Part shown: one piece after another, positions 10,702 to 21,109 of the stretch
Numbering within the stretch: position 1 is the stretch's first letter
Layout: every line of letters starts with the position of its first letter
Origin: Pegoplata infirma
Taxonomy: Eukaryota > Arthropoda > Insecta > Diptera > Anthomyiidae
Assembly (NCBI GenBank): GCA_963921195.1
Contig: CAWUER010000500.1
Span: 124,001-188,000 of the forward strand
Reading direction: 5' to 3'
DNA: 64,000 nt
Notes under the pieces: model-generated
The model's database searches: none
What the model was told of the DNA's origin: nothing
The model's input: only the letters and a program-made list of their open reading frames with translations
Made by a program: the position numbers and the translations under genes

Positions 10702-11322
10702 TATTAGTCTTAGAACAGCATAAACCAAATAACTTTGCCATTCGTTACATTCTTAAACCAAATATTCTGCTAGTATTCTGCTATAAATGCATATTTTATA
10801 TAAAATTTTAGTTTTAGCTTATTTTTTCATTTTTTATAAATTTTTTTATCAACATCGGTTATTTGCTTGTTGGACAGGCTTCATAATGATTTTTTGTTCG
10901 TTAATTATTATAATTAATTAAAATTATTAAAAAAAAATATTTTTTTTTTAATGTAAAAATGCACAATTTTTATAAATTTAAGTGCATATTTTTGTAGTTT
11001 TTAGAGCATATTTCAAAATTTTTAGTGCACATTTTAGGCGCCTAAAATATAGTTTTTTTAGTGCATGAAGGTCCTGCCCCTGGTAATTAGATTTTAGAAA
11101 ATGGAAAAAAATAAAAAAATAATGCACTTTCTATGTTAAATAAAAAATTCTACCAGTAAACGTACTTAAATGTCGGCAAAATTTCACAACAAAGTCAATA
11201 GCTTTTTGCTACTGACTACTAGAATTGCTTATTTTATTTCGATAAAATGCTAATTAAGCTTTGAACTATATTTCACAATGAGAAAACAGTAAAAAGTAAA
11301 AAATAAAACAAAGTAAATTTGA
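10702..11322. other. AT-rich host sequence of the Tc1-like insertion
   Basis: TTTTTAGAGCATATTT-like motifs occur on both sides of the Tc1-like element (near 8985 and 11000). An approximate inverted pair around CCAAGGAGAGGAC (9029) and GTCCTGCCCCTGG (11070) may be the ends of an older element into which it jumped. This is weak. No genes are seen. Confidence 0.3.
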
Positions 11323-12148
11323 ACAAGTAGAAAAGTTAAATTCGACTTGGCCGAATCTATGAATACCCTCCACAATGCCCTTTTTAAGTGATAGTAAATT
11401 TTCTAACGTAAAAAAAAATTAAATTTTTGGTTAGAAATATTTTATTTTGTGTAAAAAAACTTTTTTTTATTAATTTTTGAAAAAAAAAATTTACTAATTT
11501 TTTTTTGAGTGTAAAATTTTTTTGGAGTGTATTTTTTTTTGTGTTAGTGTAAAAATATATTTGTGTGACAAAAATACCTTGTAAAATATTTTTTTGACTT
11601 ACAAATGTTTTTAAAACATGTTTAACGGGTTTTCAACACGTGAATTTAAGGTGAAACTAATCTGAAATTTACGGTTTTGCTAATAACTTTTGAACCGCTG
11701 GACCGATTTGGCTGAAATTTAAAACGAACCGGACCAGAGGAACGACAAATATATATGCCATACTTCAGCACCCTCAGGATTGCCCTTCGAAAGTTACCGT
11801 GTGTTTTATCTCGTAAATTCCAGAAAAACCCTTGCCGAAATTCACTCATTTGCTTATAACTTTTGAACCACTGGACCGATTTCGCTGGATTGCAATACCA
11901 ACCTGACCAGGTAAATGTCCAACATATACGCCAAACTTCAGGAGCCTCCGTAAAGTCTTTCAAAAGTTAGCGTGTTTTCAACAGACAGACAGACGGACGG
12001 ACGGACGGACATCGCTAGATCGTCTTAAAATCGATCAAGGATCATTAATATATATACTTTATGGGGTCCTAGACCAATATTTCGAGGTGTTACAAACGGA
12101 ATGACAAACTTATATATACCCTCTATCACTAGAGTGGAGGGTATAAAA
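11323..12148. mobile_element. DINE-1-like repeat, copy a
   Basis: One end is ACAAGTAGAAAAGTTAAATT with a degenerate ATTCG…CGAAT hairpin and ATACCCTCCAC; the other is a short stem ending GAGGGTATAAA. Between are a GACA/GACG run, ATCGCTAGATCG, TATATATACTTTATGGGGTC and CGGAATGACAAACTTATATA. This order recalls the fly DINE-1/INE-1 (Helentron-related) consensus. A block around 11650-11930 contains two diverged copies of an 'AACTTTTGAACC.CTGGACCGATTT' repeat. The open frame at 11646-11963 lies inside the repeat and is not a gene. Confidence 0.75.
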
Positions 12149-12412
12149 AAATAAATATATAACGAATTCATTGTTTTGTTAATTTCTACGTTAAATTTAA
12201 ATATTAACTAAATTGTGGTTTAAATCAGGTTTGGTTTTATAAGATTATTTGTTTATTTCCTGTTGATCACAAAACAACTGCAATTGATATTTTTAGATTT
12301 TTAGGCCCACGCTTTAGAAAAAAAAAATAGTGGTTTCGAGATGATTTTTGTTCATTGATTGAAATTTAAGATTTAAAAAATATTATGTAAATATGTATTA
12401 CACAGCTACAAG
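12149..12412. other. Unassigned AT-rich spacer
   Basis: Nothing could be recognised between the DINE-like copy and the next fragment. Confidence 0.4.
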
Positions 12413-12509
12413 TTTTACCGCAACAATTAAGTGAAGCTTTAAGCTTTAATAGGACTAAGATTCCTATTGAAATTAATAAAAATCAGACCATGTTTAGATC
12501 TAGCTCCCG
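12413..12509. mobile_element. DINE-1-like repeat fragment, copy b
   Basis: CCTATTGAAAT…GACCATGTTTAGATCTAGC matches the interior of the DINE-like copy at 35.7-36.6 kb (CCATATTTAGACCTAGCCCC). Only about 100 bases remain before the next TIR element begins. Confidence 0.55.
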
Positions 12510-12511
12510 TA

Positions 12512-13063
12512 CACAGAAAAAAATAAAAAAAATATTTGAGTAAATTTTTAATACTATTGAGTAAAAATTACTCAATTTGGCACCAGTAAACGATTTAATA
12601 GTATTGAGTAAATTTTTAATAAAAATTTATTAAATGTTTGAAAAAAAATTTGAGTAAATTTTTAATTGACACAATTAAAAATTTACTCAAAATTTATCTA
12701 TTTTTTTTTTAAAAAGTTCAAAAAAATTTTAAATTTTTTTACAAAAAAAAAAACAAAAAACTTGTTTTTTCAAACTTTACCAAACATATTAATGTCTCAA
12801 AAACATAGGAAAATTTTATAAAGACGATTACAAACTTTCATATACATACACAAAAAACTATAAACTAAACGAGAATTCAAAAACTATGAGAGTTTAAAAA
12901 AAAATTAAAAAAACTATTAAATTTTTATTAAATTATTTACTTAAATTGTTTTTAAAATTTTTAAGTAAATTTTTATTGTGTCAATTAAAAAATTACTCAA
13001 TTTTTGTTTTTAAATTTAAACAAGTCATTACTCAAATTTGTTTCCTCCATATTTTTTTCTGTG
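12512..13063. mobile_element. 552-bp TIR element, CACAGAAAAAAATA termini
   Basis: CACAGAAAAAAATA at the left end is exactly inverted at the right (TATTTTTTTCTGTG), with TA on each side (12510-12511 and 13064-13065). The interior is A/T-only repeats of GAGTAAATTTTTAAT and its complement. It is non-coding and MITE-like. A Tc1/mariner link is possible from the TA flanks but unproven. Confidence 0.7.
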
Positions 13064-13270
13064 TACCAAGTAAAATTTTCCATTCCAAATAATCGGTTTC
13101 AAAACGCATCATATTATCCTGCAACCGATTCTACTTAAAATTTCTGAATCAATGATTTTTGTTTTAAATTGTCTCGAAAGCAATCGATTTTTCGAGCAAG
13201 TAACTTTTTTTAAAAAACAATTTTACATTGAAAATTTTGTTGTGATTACTGTAGAAAATTCTATTCTATT

Positions 13271-14208
13271 CACAGAAAAAAATATCGTAAAATCAAAAGT
13301 AACCAAACAAATTGTTAACAACTAAATACTAGTTTAACAACGTTTTTAATTGTATCAACAATGTATATTGTTAATGTGACAAAAAATCATTTTTATTTTA
13401 TTAATAACACAGACACTTTATAAACTCATTTAATCAAGCAAAAATATATGTGACGATAGCACGGTGGTAGTGTGCCAGACTCGAATCATGAAGGTTGCGG
13501 GTTCGCTGCCAGTTGGCGGAACACTTGTTTTTTTTTTTTTTTAATTTGTGATTTTTTTTTTTTTGTTAATCTATTTAAAATTTTTTAAACATGTGTGAAG
13601 CCACATTATTATTTATTTTTAAATATAATGCCACATTTTTTATTATTGTAAAAACAGCAAAGAGTACACACTGATTCTACAGACACTTTATGTACACATT
13701 TAGACAACTATAAATATATATGAGGAATAGCACGGTGGTAGTGTGCTAGACTCGTAGCACGAAAGTTTCGGGTTCGATGCCAGGTGCCGGCGGATAATTT
13801 TTTTTTTTTTTTAGATATATTTTTTTTCTTATTTTAGATTTTTTTATCATTCTTTTTTTTAGTGTTTTTTTTTAAATATGCTGTTTAGTCAAGTACAAAT
13901 ATATATGAGGATAGCACGGTGGTAGTGTACTAGACGCGTAGCATTAACGTTACGGGTTCGATGCCAGTTGTCGGTGGATGATTTTTTTTTATTTATATTT
14001 ATTTTTAGTTTATTTATTTCTATTTTTAGATTATTCTATTTTTAGATTATTCTATTTTTAGATTATTCTATTTTTAGATTTATTTTTTTAAAAAAGTTAC
14101 AAAAGCCATTGTTGTATTGACAATATCCAATGTAGGCTCAGTTTCAATTAAATGTTTAATTGTATTAACAATAAAATTAATTGAATTGACAACTTTTTTT
14201 TTTCTGTG
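13271..14208. mobile_element. 938-bp TIR element carrying three tRNA-like modules
   Basis: CACAGAAAAAAA and its inverse bound the element, and ATT flanks both sides (13268-13270, 14209-14211). It lies inside the CCMAG element, whose uninterrupted text at 36.66-36.70 kb shows the join. Inside are three direct modules near 13449-13530, 13716-13800 and 13905-13985. Each has an A-box-like TAGCACGGTGGTAGTGTG and a B-box-like GGGTTCG(A/C)TGCC about 35 bases later, followed by a long T run. It has no protein-coding capacity. Confidence 0.75.
13449..13990 (+). repeat. Three tandem tRNA-like (A-box/B-box) modules
   Basis: The modules keep GATAGCACGGTGGTAGTGT, then AGACTCG or AGACGCG, then GGGTTCGATGCCAG. 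Spacers begin ACAGACACTTTAT in two of the three, so flanks were duplicated with the cores. The first module has a B-box substitution (GGGTTCGCTGCC). None folds into a convincing cloverleaf by eye, and the T tracts after each could end polymerase III transcripts. They are best read as tRNA-derived sequence, not functional tRNA genes. Confidence 0.6.
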
Positions 14209-14864
14209 ATTGTAATAGGAATTTGTTCCACAAAATTTTCTTGGGTATAACCGTACCCTCCAGATTAGGCTATTTACGGTTTTTAAGTAAATTCGTTTTG
14301 TATCTAAATTTTTATACCCTACACGACTCTGTAGTACAGGGTATAATGACTTTGTGGTTATGTTTGGAATTACCCGAAATATTGGTCCTCGGCCCACATT
14401 CAAGTATACCGATCGACTGAGAATAACTTTTCAAGACATTCTAGAGATGTCCGTCCATCTAAACGTTGTAAACACGAGAGAGGTAGTAATTATCAATCGG
14501 TTTGATTTGAATTTGAAATTTAAGCTTTATTTGGCCTAAGGACGAAGCCTATTGAAAAAATCGGTCCATGTTTAGACCTAGCCCCCATACAACAGTCTGC
14601 TTTAATTTTGGTTTAAATGACTCTAATATGACCGTATTATATAAGATATCCTTAAGGTAAAAGTGATTTGTATTTAATAATCAGCATTTCGTATTTTAAA
14701 GGAATCGAACCAGTTCTTCTTGTAGCCCCCATTCAAACCACCCTCCCGAAATTCACATAAATCTCTCAAATTTCATGAAAATAGCTAATATTTTATTAAA
14801 ATATTATTTTTGTGTGTTTAATGCGTACATTAATGACTTATCAAATCTGATTATAATCGGGCCA

Positions 14865-16340
14865 CACTGAAAAAAAAGACATAACTAAAATTTAGGAAAA
14901 ATATTTTCATGAAATTTCCTTAAATTTAGTTAAATTTAATTAAAAAATGGGAAATTTTCCTAACTATGAGGAAAAAATTTTAGTTCATGTACTTATAATT
15001 AATTTATAGTTTTCCTAAAGTGGACTTCTTAAATATAAGGAAAAAAATTCTTACTGCCAAAGAAATTTTCCCCAAATCTAAGAAACATATATTTATTTTT
15101 AAGACACTTTTCTTACATATATGTTCACACAAAATTTAGTTTAAGTATAGTTAAAATTTACTACAAATTACTTCACCGAATTTCACTTCTTTGAATTGAG
15201 AAGCGGACTTCTTAGAATTTAGTTAAAAACTTCTAAGGATTTAGTTAAAACTTCATAGAATTCAGTTAAAACCTTAAAATTTATTTTTTTTAAATTTAGT
15301 AAAAAACTTCTTAGGATTGAGTTAAAACCTCTTAGAATTTAGTTTTAACTTCTTAGAATTAAGTTAAAAATTTCTTAGAATTTAGTTAAAAACTCATATT
15401 TGTTTTCTTAGAATTTAGTGAAATACTTATTAGAATTTCGTAAAAACTTTTTAGAATTTAGTTAAAACTTTTGGTTAAATTTGGTTAAAAAATCTTAGAA
15501 TTTATTTAAAAACTCGTATTTTTTTATAGAATTTAGTTAAAACTTCTTAAAATTTAGTTAAAATTTCTTAGAATTTAGTTAAAAATTTGAAAATGGCGAA
15601 ATCTCAAGACCCTATTAGATCCCAAATTCCCGTATCTCATTTTGGATCAAAATCTATGGCGCCCCTTAACGGCCCAACGGATCCGAACCTAACGGGGGCT
15701 GGACCCATGGAGTCTGGACCCATGAGGTCTGGACCCATGGGGTCCGATCCCAAACTTCTTAGAATTGAGTTAAAAACTCTTACAATTTAGTTAAAAACTC
15801 ATATTTATCTTCCTAGAATTTAGTTAAAAACTTTTTAGAATTAAGTAAAAAATTTAGTTAAAACTTCTTAAAATTTAGTTAAAATTTCTTAGAATTTAGT
15901 TAAAAATTTGAAAATGGCGAAATCTCAACACCCTATTAGACCCCAAATTCCCGTATCTCATTTTGGATCAAATTCTATGGCGCCTCTTAACGGCCCAACG
16001 GATCCGAACCTAACGGGGGCTGGACCCATGGAGTCTGGACCCATGAGGTCTGGACCCATGGGGTCCGATCCCAAACTTCTTAGAATTTAGTTAAAACTAC
16101 TTAGAATTTAGTTAAAAACTCGTATATATTTTCTTAGAATTTAGTTCAAAAATTTTGTATAAACTTCTTAAAATTTAGTTAAAACTTCTCAGAATTTTTC
16201 TATTTTTTGGTTAAAATTGTTTTCCCTATTTTTAAGAAAAATATGAACTAAAACGAAAAAATCTTTGTAGCCATATCATTCCCTCTTTTTCTCAAAACTT
16301 AGTTTATTTTTTCCAGTTTTTAGTTCACTTTTTTTTAGTG
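14865..16340. mobile_element. 1.48-kb TIR element with CACT(G/A)AAAAAAAA ends and internal minisatellite
   Basis: CACTGAAAAAAAAG at the left is inverted as CTTTTTTTTAGTG at the right, with CA on both sides. The interior is mostly a degenerate 18-20-bp repeat, CTTAGAATTTAGTTAAAA. Two GC-richer blocks (15587-15770, 15908-16085), 321 bp apart, are nearly identical and read M(K)MAKSQ…GPMESGPMRSGPMGS. The four differences between them are mostly amino-acid changing, so purifying selection is not evident. The element sits inside DINE-like copy c. Confidence 0.75.
15587..16090 (+). repeat. Duplicated GC-rich block encoding GPM repeats
   Basis: A ~180-bp block occurs twice. It contains CCCGTATCTCATTTTGGATC, GGCCCAACGGATCCGAACC and a 15-bp repeat CTGGACCCATGGGGT. 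Both copies keep an ATG-started open frame of about 60 codons ending soon after in the AT-rich repeat. The base composition stands out from the surrounding minisatellite. The frame is probably incidental, but I cannot name the source of the block. Confidence 0.6.
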
Positions 16341-16581
16341 CATTTTTGGACTTCGGCCCCAAATGAAAATTTCGCCCGATTATCAGTTGAAGCGGCTTAT
16401 TGGCAACAAATAGAAGCCTATTTCCCTCAAATTTGGTTTGTGAGTGTTTTTTACACTTATTAAAGATTTTACAAAAGATAGATACAATCGGTCCATGTTT
16501 CAACTAGGGACCCATTTTCCGGGAAACCCTGGTGTAGGGCATTATATGGTCGGTCAAGACCGACTATAATTTTCTTATTTC

Positions 16582-17567
16582 AACAAAATGTTAATTAATA
16601 TTTATCAAAATATGCACTTAGAAAATTATGTAAGTTACTTTTTGTATGAAAAATATCAAAAAACTATTTCTGTTAGTTATTTTAAGTCATTTTTTTTTTG
16701 AACAACTAAAAAAAAAGTACTGTAATTAGGGTTACCAGACGGACTTGATTTGGCTTGATTGTCAAGCTTTTTTAGTACGTGTCAAGAATCAAGCCAAAAC
16801 GTCATTTGTCAAGCTAAAATAAAATTTTACATAATTTTCCACTAAATTGTCAAGAAAAATCCAGAAAAATGTGTTTTAAAAATCTTTCAATGTAAATGAA
16901 TAAAAATTAAAGATTATTTTCAAAAATATTATGTCCAATGTCACTTTTATTTCATAAATAACAAGCGAGAAAAGTAAATTATTAAACTAATTTTTTCTAT
17001 ATCATTGCAGTTGTGCGATAAATTTTGGCTGTGAGACTTTTACCAAATTACTGATTCAAGTAAAACATTTAGTAAAAAGTATGTTTCTAAAACTCTACTA
17101 AAAAGTTTGCAATGATAGCAAAAAAAACCTTAAAGTTTACTCGAAATTTGATTCCAATTTTTTTCATTATGATTACTAAACAAATTGCCAGAAGCTAGTT
17201 AACTGAAATCAGCAAAAAAAATTAAGTCTTAATCAAAATTTACTAAGCTTTTGTAGAACGGAATTATTATTTGCTGAAATTAACAAACTTTTTTTTGCTA
17301 ATACTTCGTAGAAAAGCGACTTATTTTATTTTAAAGTCTATCTTTTTAACTATCGAAGTCCCATTAAATTTGTTTTGTAACCTCTTTAATTGCGTTTTGG
17401 ATTATAAAAAGTTCATTAAGCACGGAAACAAAATTTTCTTAGTAAATTTTTATTTTTCTTATTTAAAAATTACCGATTTTTGAATCCTGAATTTTTTGTT
17501 GCAAGATCAAAAATGCATTAAAAAAATAATTAAAAAAGTATTTAAAAAAAATACAAAAATTTCAATT
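16582..17567. other. Unassigned AT-rich sequence with GTCAAGCTT repeats
   Basis: Direct repeats of TTGTCAAGCTTTTTT occur at about 16760-16820 and again at 17945-18010. They suggest the ends of one older repeat interrupted by the MITE at 17568-17933. A 70-codon open frame at 17271-17483 is A/T-rich and unconvincing. Confidence 0.35.
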
Positions 17568-17933
17568 CCCTAGTAAACATATTATGCAAATTTTACTAAA
17601 TAGATCTAATTTGATCCGTAAAATGGTTGTATCAAATAATGTCTAATTGTATTACTATATATCAAAAAATATAAAAATTGATACAATTTGATCTTGAATT
17701 TGGTCAAATCTAATTATATCAAATCGATCTTATAATATCTATTTTTATACAATTTGATGAGCAAAACCAAAATACGAATCTAATCATATATGGAGCAATA
17801 TCTAACCATATAAAGTGGATCAACCGTATCAAAATGATAGATATAATTTTATATAAATTTATACGGAAGCATATTAACTCATATAAGGTTGTATTAAATT
17901 ATATATGATTATATCAGAAAATTTTTACTCGGG
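17568..17933. mobile_element. 366-bp MITE-like element
   Basis: CCCTAGTAAA at the left is inverted as TTTACTCGGG at the right (one mismatch). The interior is repeated AT-rich text around ATATCAAATTGAT and TATATAATTTGAT. No target duplication is clear. Confidence 0.5.
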
Positions 17934-18531
17934 TTGTCAGGCAAAATCAAGCTTTTTTATCTGGATGTCAAGAAAAATCAAGCTTTTTTTTCTAAATGTC
18001 AAGCTTTTTACCATTTTCGATCTTGCAAGCCTAACTGTAATGTAGTAACAGTTAATTAAAGTAGTTAATTTTATTTTTTTAACTCTAAGAAAAATTTTCA
18101 AAGTTTTTTCCAAAAAAATTAAAATAAATTTTATTTTCTTTTAATTTTTACAACTTATTTAAAAAAAAAAAAATGGAAAAGTTTTTGCCCTCAATTTTTT
18201 TTTTCCAAAAAACTTTTTGACTACAAAATGTAAGTTGTTTTTACCACATAAGTCAGTTGTTTTTTGTCAGTTAAAATAACTAATATTGTTAGTTGATTTA
18301 TATGAAAAAGTAGTTGACCAAAAACAACTTACAAAGTAGTTATTTTAACTGACATTTTCAGTTGATTTTACTTACATAATTTTCCAACTCTGTAACTCTG
18401 CCAATATTTCATCAAAAATATATATTTGTAATTTAGACTACCTATCATTATCTTAATATTTTGCCAAAATTATGCTTACATTGGACAACATTTGTTTTTT
18501 GGTGTGGACCGTTGACGAGTTTCGCTACACG
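17934..18531. other. Unassigned AT-rich sequence
   Basis: AGTTGTTTT/AAAACAACT and AGTTATTTTAACTGAC motifs recur in both orientations between 18230 and 18370, making a local inverted repeat. No gene is supported. Confidence 0.35.
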
Positions 18532-18534
18532 TAA

Positions 18535-18693
18535 GTGCGGGAACAGAACAAACCCGGCACGACTTTTTCCATACGATTTGACATATAAAACCGGTGGTCG
18601 GCTTGAAATGAAACTTGTTCAATTTTTTAAAGGTGGTGAAACTCGTTCTAATTGGAAACCATCCCCCGTGCCGTGCTTCTTCTGTTTCTGCAC
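18535..18693. mobile_element. 159-bp MITE, CGGCACG family, 3-bp TAA duplication
   Basis: The left end GTGCGGGAACAGAACAAACC, then CGGCACG, is inverted at the right as CGTGCCGTGCTTCTTCTG, then TTTCTGCAC. TAA flanks both sides (18532-18534, 18694-18696). GACTTTTTCCATACGATTTG follows the left end, exactly as in the relative at 47493-47888. A TWA duplication suggests PIF/Harbinger-type movement. The open frame through it (18461-18739) is incidental. Confidence 0.7.
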
Positions 18694-18696
18694 TAA

Positions 18697-19146
18697 GTTA
18701 GTTGAATTAGCAGCATTTAGTAATATGAAAGCTTTTTAGTACATGTTGGGTAAAGGTTATTTAAAAACTTATAACTGATAATGGAGTGCAGTGCTTCTAA
18801 AAATACGTTATTTTCTGTTTCACCAAGAAGAAGGTATTAAAAGTTTAAAATTTGAATGACAAATAGAATAGAAAAATAAACTTGTAAGAGAATAAAAACG
18901 TTTATTATCTAAAAATATACATAAAGAAAAAAACTGCATACAAAATAGATAAAACTAAGTATCTAATTAATCATATTAATGAAAACAAAGATATCAATTC
19001 ATATAAATATAAAACAAAATTACGCCGTATTTCTTACGAAAATTGTCTCTTAAAAACTTTCACTTTAAATACTTCCTGTTATTCGTTTTTAAGCCACAGA
19101 AAAAAATTTGTTTAATCTTTATTTATCCCCACCAAAATAAGAAAAT
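18697..19146. other. Unassigned AT-rich sequence
   Basis: No repeat or coding signal is recognisable; the stretch includes A-rich runs such as TAAAACTAAGTATC. Confidence 0.4.
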
Positions 19147-19158
19147 TAATCTCTAGAG

Positions 19159-19356
19159 AGTTAGGCGCCCCAGTAGGCTAGTTGGTAGCGTGCTAGCCTA
19201 TGAGTCTGGGGGTCGTGGGTTCGATTCCCACCAGAGGCCTTGGTCTGTTTCGCTACAACGAGACGAAGGTCATTGTTACCAGTTCTCGGTTAGGTAAAAT
19301 TAGTATATGATTTGTAATTATATGTTAATTCTTAATAAAATAAAAAAAAAAAAAAA
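19159..19356 (+). mobile_element. tRNA-derived SINE with 12-bp target duplication
   Basis: The head is tRNA-like, with an A box (TAGGCTAGTTGGTAGCGTG) and a B box (GGGTTCGATTCCC) about 40 bases apart, bounded by GGCGCC and AGAGGCC. A unique body of about 90 bases and an A-rich tail with AATAAAATAAA follow. TAATCTCTAGAG is repeated exactly on both sides (19147-19158, 19357-19368), proving retroposition. SINEs are copied by LINE enzymes in trans; the partner is unknown. It has no poly-T stop inside the head. Confidence 0.88.
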
Positions 19357-19368
19357 TAATCTCTAGAG

Positions 19369-20242
19369 TCCAATTCTTATTTAAATCTAAACAAATCTAA
19401 ACAAACTTAATTAAACAAAGAGACCTTGGCTTTAAAGCTGTTATAGCCTTTTTTTCTATTCGTTATTTTTGAAAAATTTTCAATAGAATGCGTTGTATTT
19501 GTAAATACGACTTTAAGTCAACTTAAAGTCATATGTCAAACTGTCAGATGATTAACTAAATACAATTGTCAACAGTTTTTAATATTGAAATATTTTTTTT
19601 TTTGCAAATTTTTATTTGAATGCACATTTCAAGCCTTGGTTTTTTTTTTAAATATGAACTTTTTGGTCTATTGAAAATTTTGTATTCAATGAATTTTTTT
19701 TGTTGTGTGTGTTCTTTTTTTATATTTTTTTGTCATAAAAAAAAGCTAAATTAACAAAAAAAAATAAATGGATTTCACAGTTTATTTTTTTCGTAGAAAT
19801 ATGATGTCAAAAGTTGCATTCGTGTGGTTGGTAACGCATTTATTTAATTTTTTGTGGTTGTAACTTACGTGCGTTTGTAAACATAATGACCACTTAAGCC
19901 GGTTTTTAAAGAAGCTAAATAAAAATTATGCTTAAATTTTTTTTTTAAATATTTTTTTGTATGATCTTACATATTATGAATATAGGTCAAATTTAACAAG
20001 TTTACCTGAACTGGATAATGAAAAATATTCCTTGAGAAGGTTTTTTACCCTTACCAAATAATATGAGTCTGGATTCTACACTCAAAATAAATTCTCTGTC
20101 CAATCAGCAGAAAAATCTGCTGAAAATACTTACACCCATTTTGAGGCATATGAGAAATCTGCTGATTTTAGCAGATACGCTTTGCTGAAAAACTGTCATG
20201 ATTATCTATTGATCATTCCATACTAAAGAAAACTACGGAGAA
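19369..20242. other. Unassigned AT-rich sequence
   Basis: A small perfect hairpin CAGCAGA-AAAA-TCTGCTG lies near 20105, and ATCTGCTGATTTTAGCAGAT close to it repeats the motif. No other structure or coding region is supported. Confidence 0.35.
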
Positions 20243-20923
20243 CCAGTAAGAGTGTTAAATTCGGCTGTGCCGAATCTTTTTTACCCTCCAACATGCATAA
20301 AAAAAAACAACAAGGTCGTCTTCTTTTTTTTTGGTGGGGGTGTCGGTAGTGGTAATTGGGGGGCACAGCTCCTCTCGAATAAGGGTTAAAAAAAATTAAT
20401 TCTTATGCTTTTTGCAATAAAGAAATACAAATTTATCATTATTTAAAAAAATATAATTTATTCCACGCCATTAAAGGGGTGGAGTGGACCGAAAACTATA
20501 TTTTCGAATTCTGTGGGTCCAAATGCTTCTTTTAAACTTCTTTTAGCATAAAAATGTTGCATTTTTTAAACAAAAACACAAAAAATCATGTAAAAATATG
20601 GTATTTTTCAGAGGTTGGTTTAGTTCTTCAAGGGGGAACATTTTCCCCCTGGTCCGATTTTGCTCATTTACGAACTTAACCTGCCTAGGAACATAAGACA
20701 TATTCGTGCCAAATGTCGGGAGTCTAGCTCATTTATTTTGGACTGCATCGTGTTAAATACAGACGGACGGACAGACGGACGGACATCGCTAGAATGTCTT
20801 AGAATCGAACACTGATGATAAATATATATACTTTATGGGGTCCTAGACTGATATTTTGATGCGTTACACACGGAATGACAAAGTGAGTATACCCCCATAC
20901 TGTAGTTGGAGGGTATAAAAAAA
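20243..20923. mobile_element. DINE-1-like repeat, copy d
   Basis: The left end has AACCAGTAAGAGTG, then the hairpin ATTCGGC-TGT-GCCGAAT and TTTACCCTCCAAC. The right end has a GACGGACA run, ATCGCTAGAATG, TATATATACTTTATGGGGTC, CGGAATGACAAAGTGAGTAT and GGAGGGTATAAA. It is uninterrupted and serves as the reference for the split copy at 28.3/34.7 kb. No coding region is present. Confidence 0.8.
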
Positions 20924-21109
20924 TAAAAATAAAATATATATGACGGTTTTCGTGTCAACTGACACAACTTTTGAAACCGATGTCTTCCGATTGAAATTTG
21001 CACCAAGGTTAGTCCTATTGGATAGTAGTTCAGACACAATTTTTCAACGAGATCGGTCAAGGACTCTCTGAGTCAGTCTTTCAGTCTTCGAAAAAAAATT
21101 ATAAAAAAA
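20924..21109. other. Unassigned spacer
   Basis: The text around 20940-21060 is less AT-rich (GACACAACTTTTGAAACCGA) and is not seen elsewhere in the window. A 75-codon minus-strand frame covers it without recognisable motifs. Confidence 0.35.

Larger units (their letters stand above)
13066..14245. mobile_element. TIR element with CCMAG(C/T)AAAATTTT termini, interrupted copy
   Basis: The outer ends CCAAGTAAAATTTTCCATTCC and AAATTTTCTTGGG match the element at 35.65-36.72 kb (CCCAGCAAAATTTTCTGTTCC … AATTTTCCTGGG). Shared interior text includes AATAATCGGTT, GAATCAATGATT, GAAAGCAATCG and TTGTTGTGATTAC. This copy was later split by the element at 13271-14208. Confidence 0.7.
14313..16581. mobile_element. 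DINE-1-like repeat copy c, split by a 1.48-kb insertion
   Basis: The left part (14313-14864) and right part (16341-16581) together match the uninterrupted copy at 35.7-36.6 kb. They share TATACCCTACAC, ACCCGAAATATTGGTCCT, GATGTCCGTCC, AGGACGAAGCCTATTG, then GAAAATTTCGCCCGAT, CCATTTTCCGGGAAACC and a GGTCGGTC…GACCGAC hairpin. The join point is given by the intact copy (ATCGGACCAGTTTTGGACTC). Confidence 0.8.

Noticed and set aside
13449..13990. Cluster of three tRNA genes
   Set aside because: Acceptor and anticodon stems do not pair well and the modules lie inside a TIR element with duplicated spacers.
18461..18739. 92-residue plus-strand protein
   Set aside because: Most of it overlaps the 159-bp MITE with TAA duplication; no motifs.
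19159..19250. Functional tRNA gene
   Set aside because: A and B boxes are present, but the unit continues into a body and A-rich tail with a 12-bp target duplication, so it is a SINE head.
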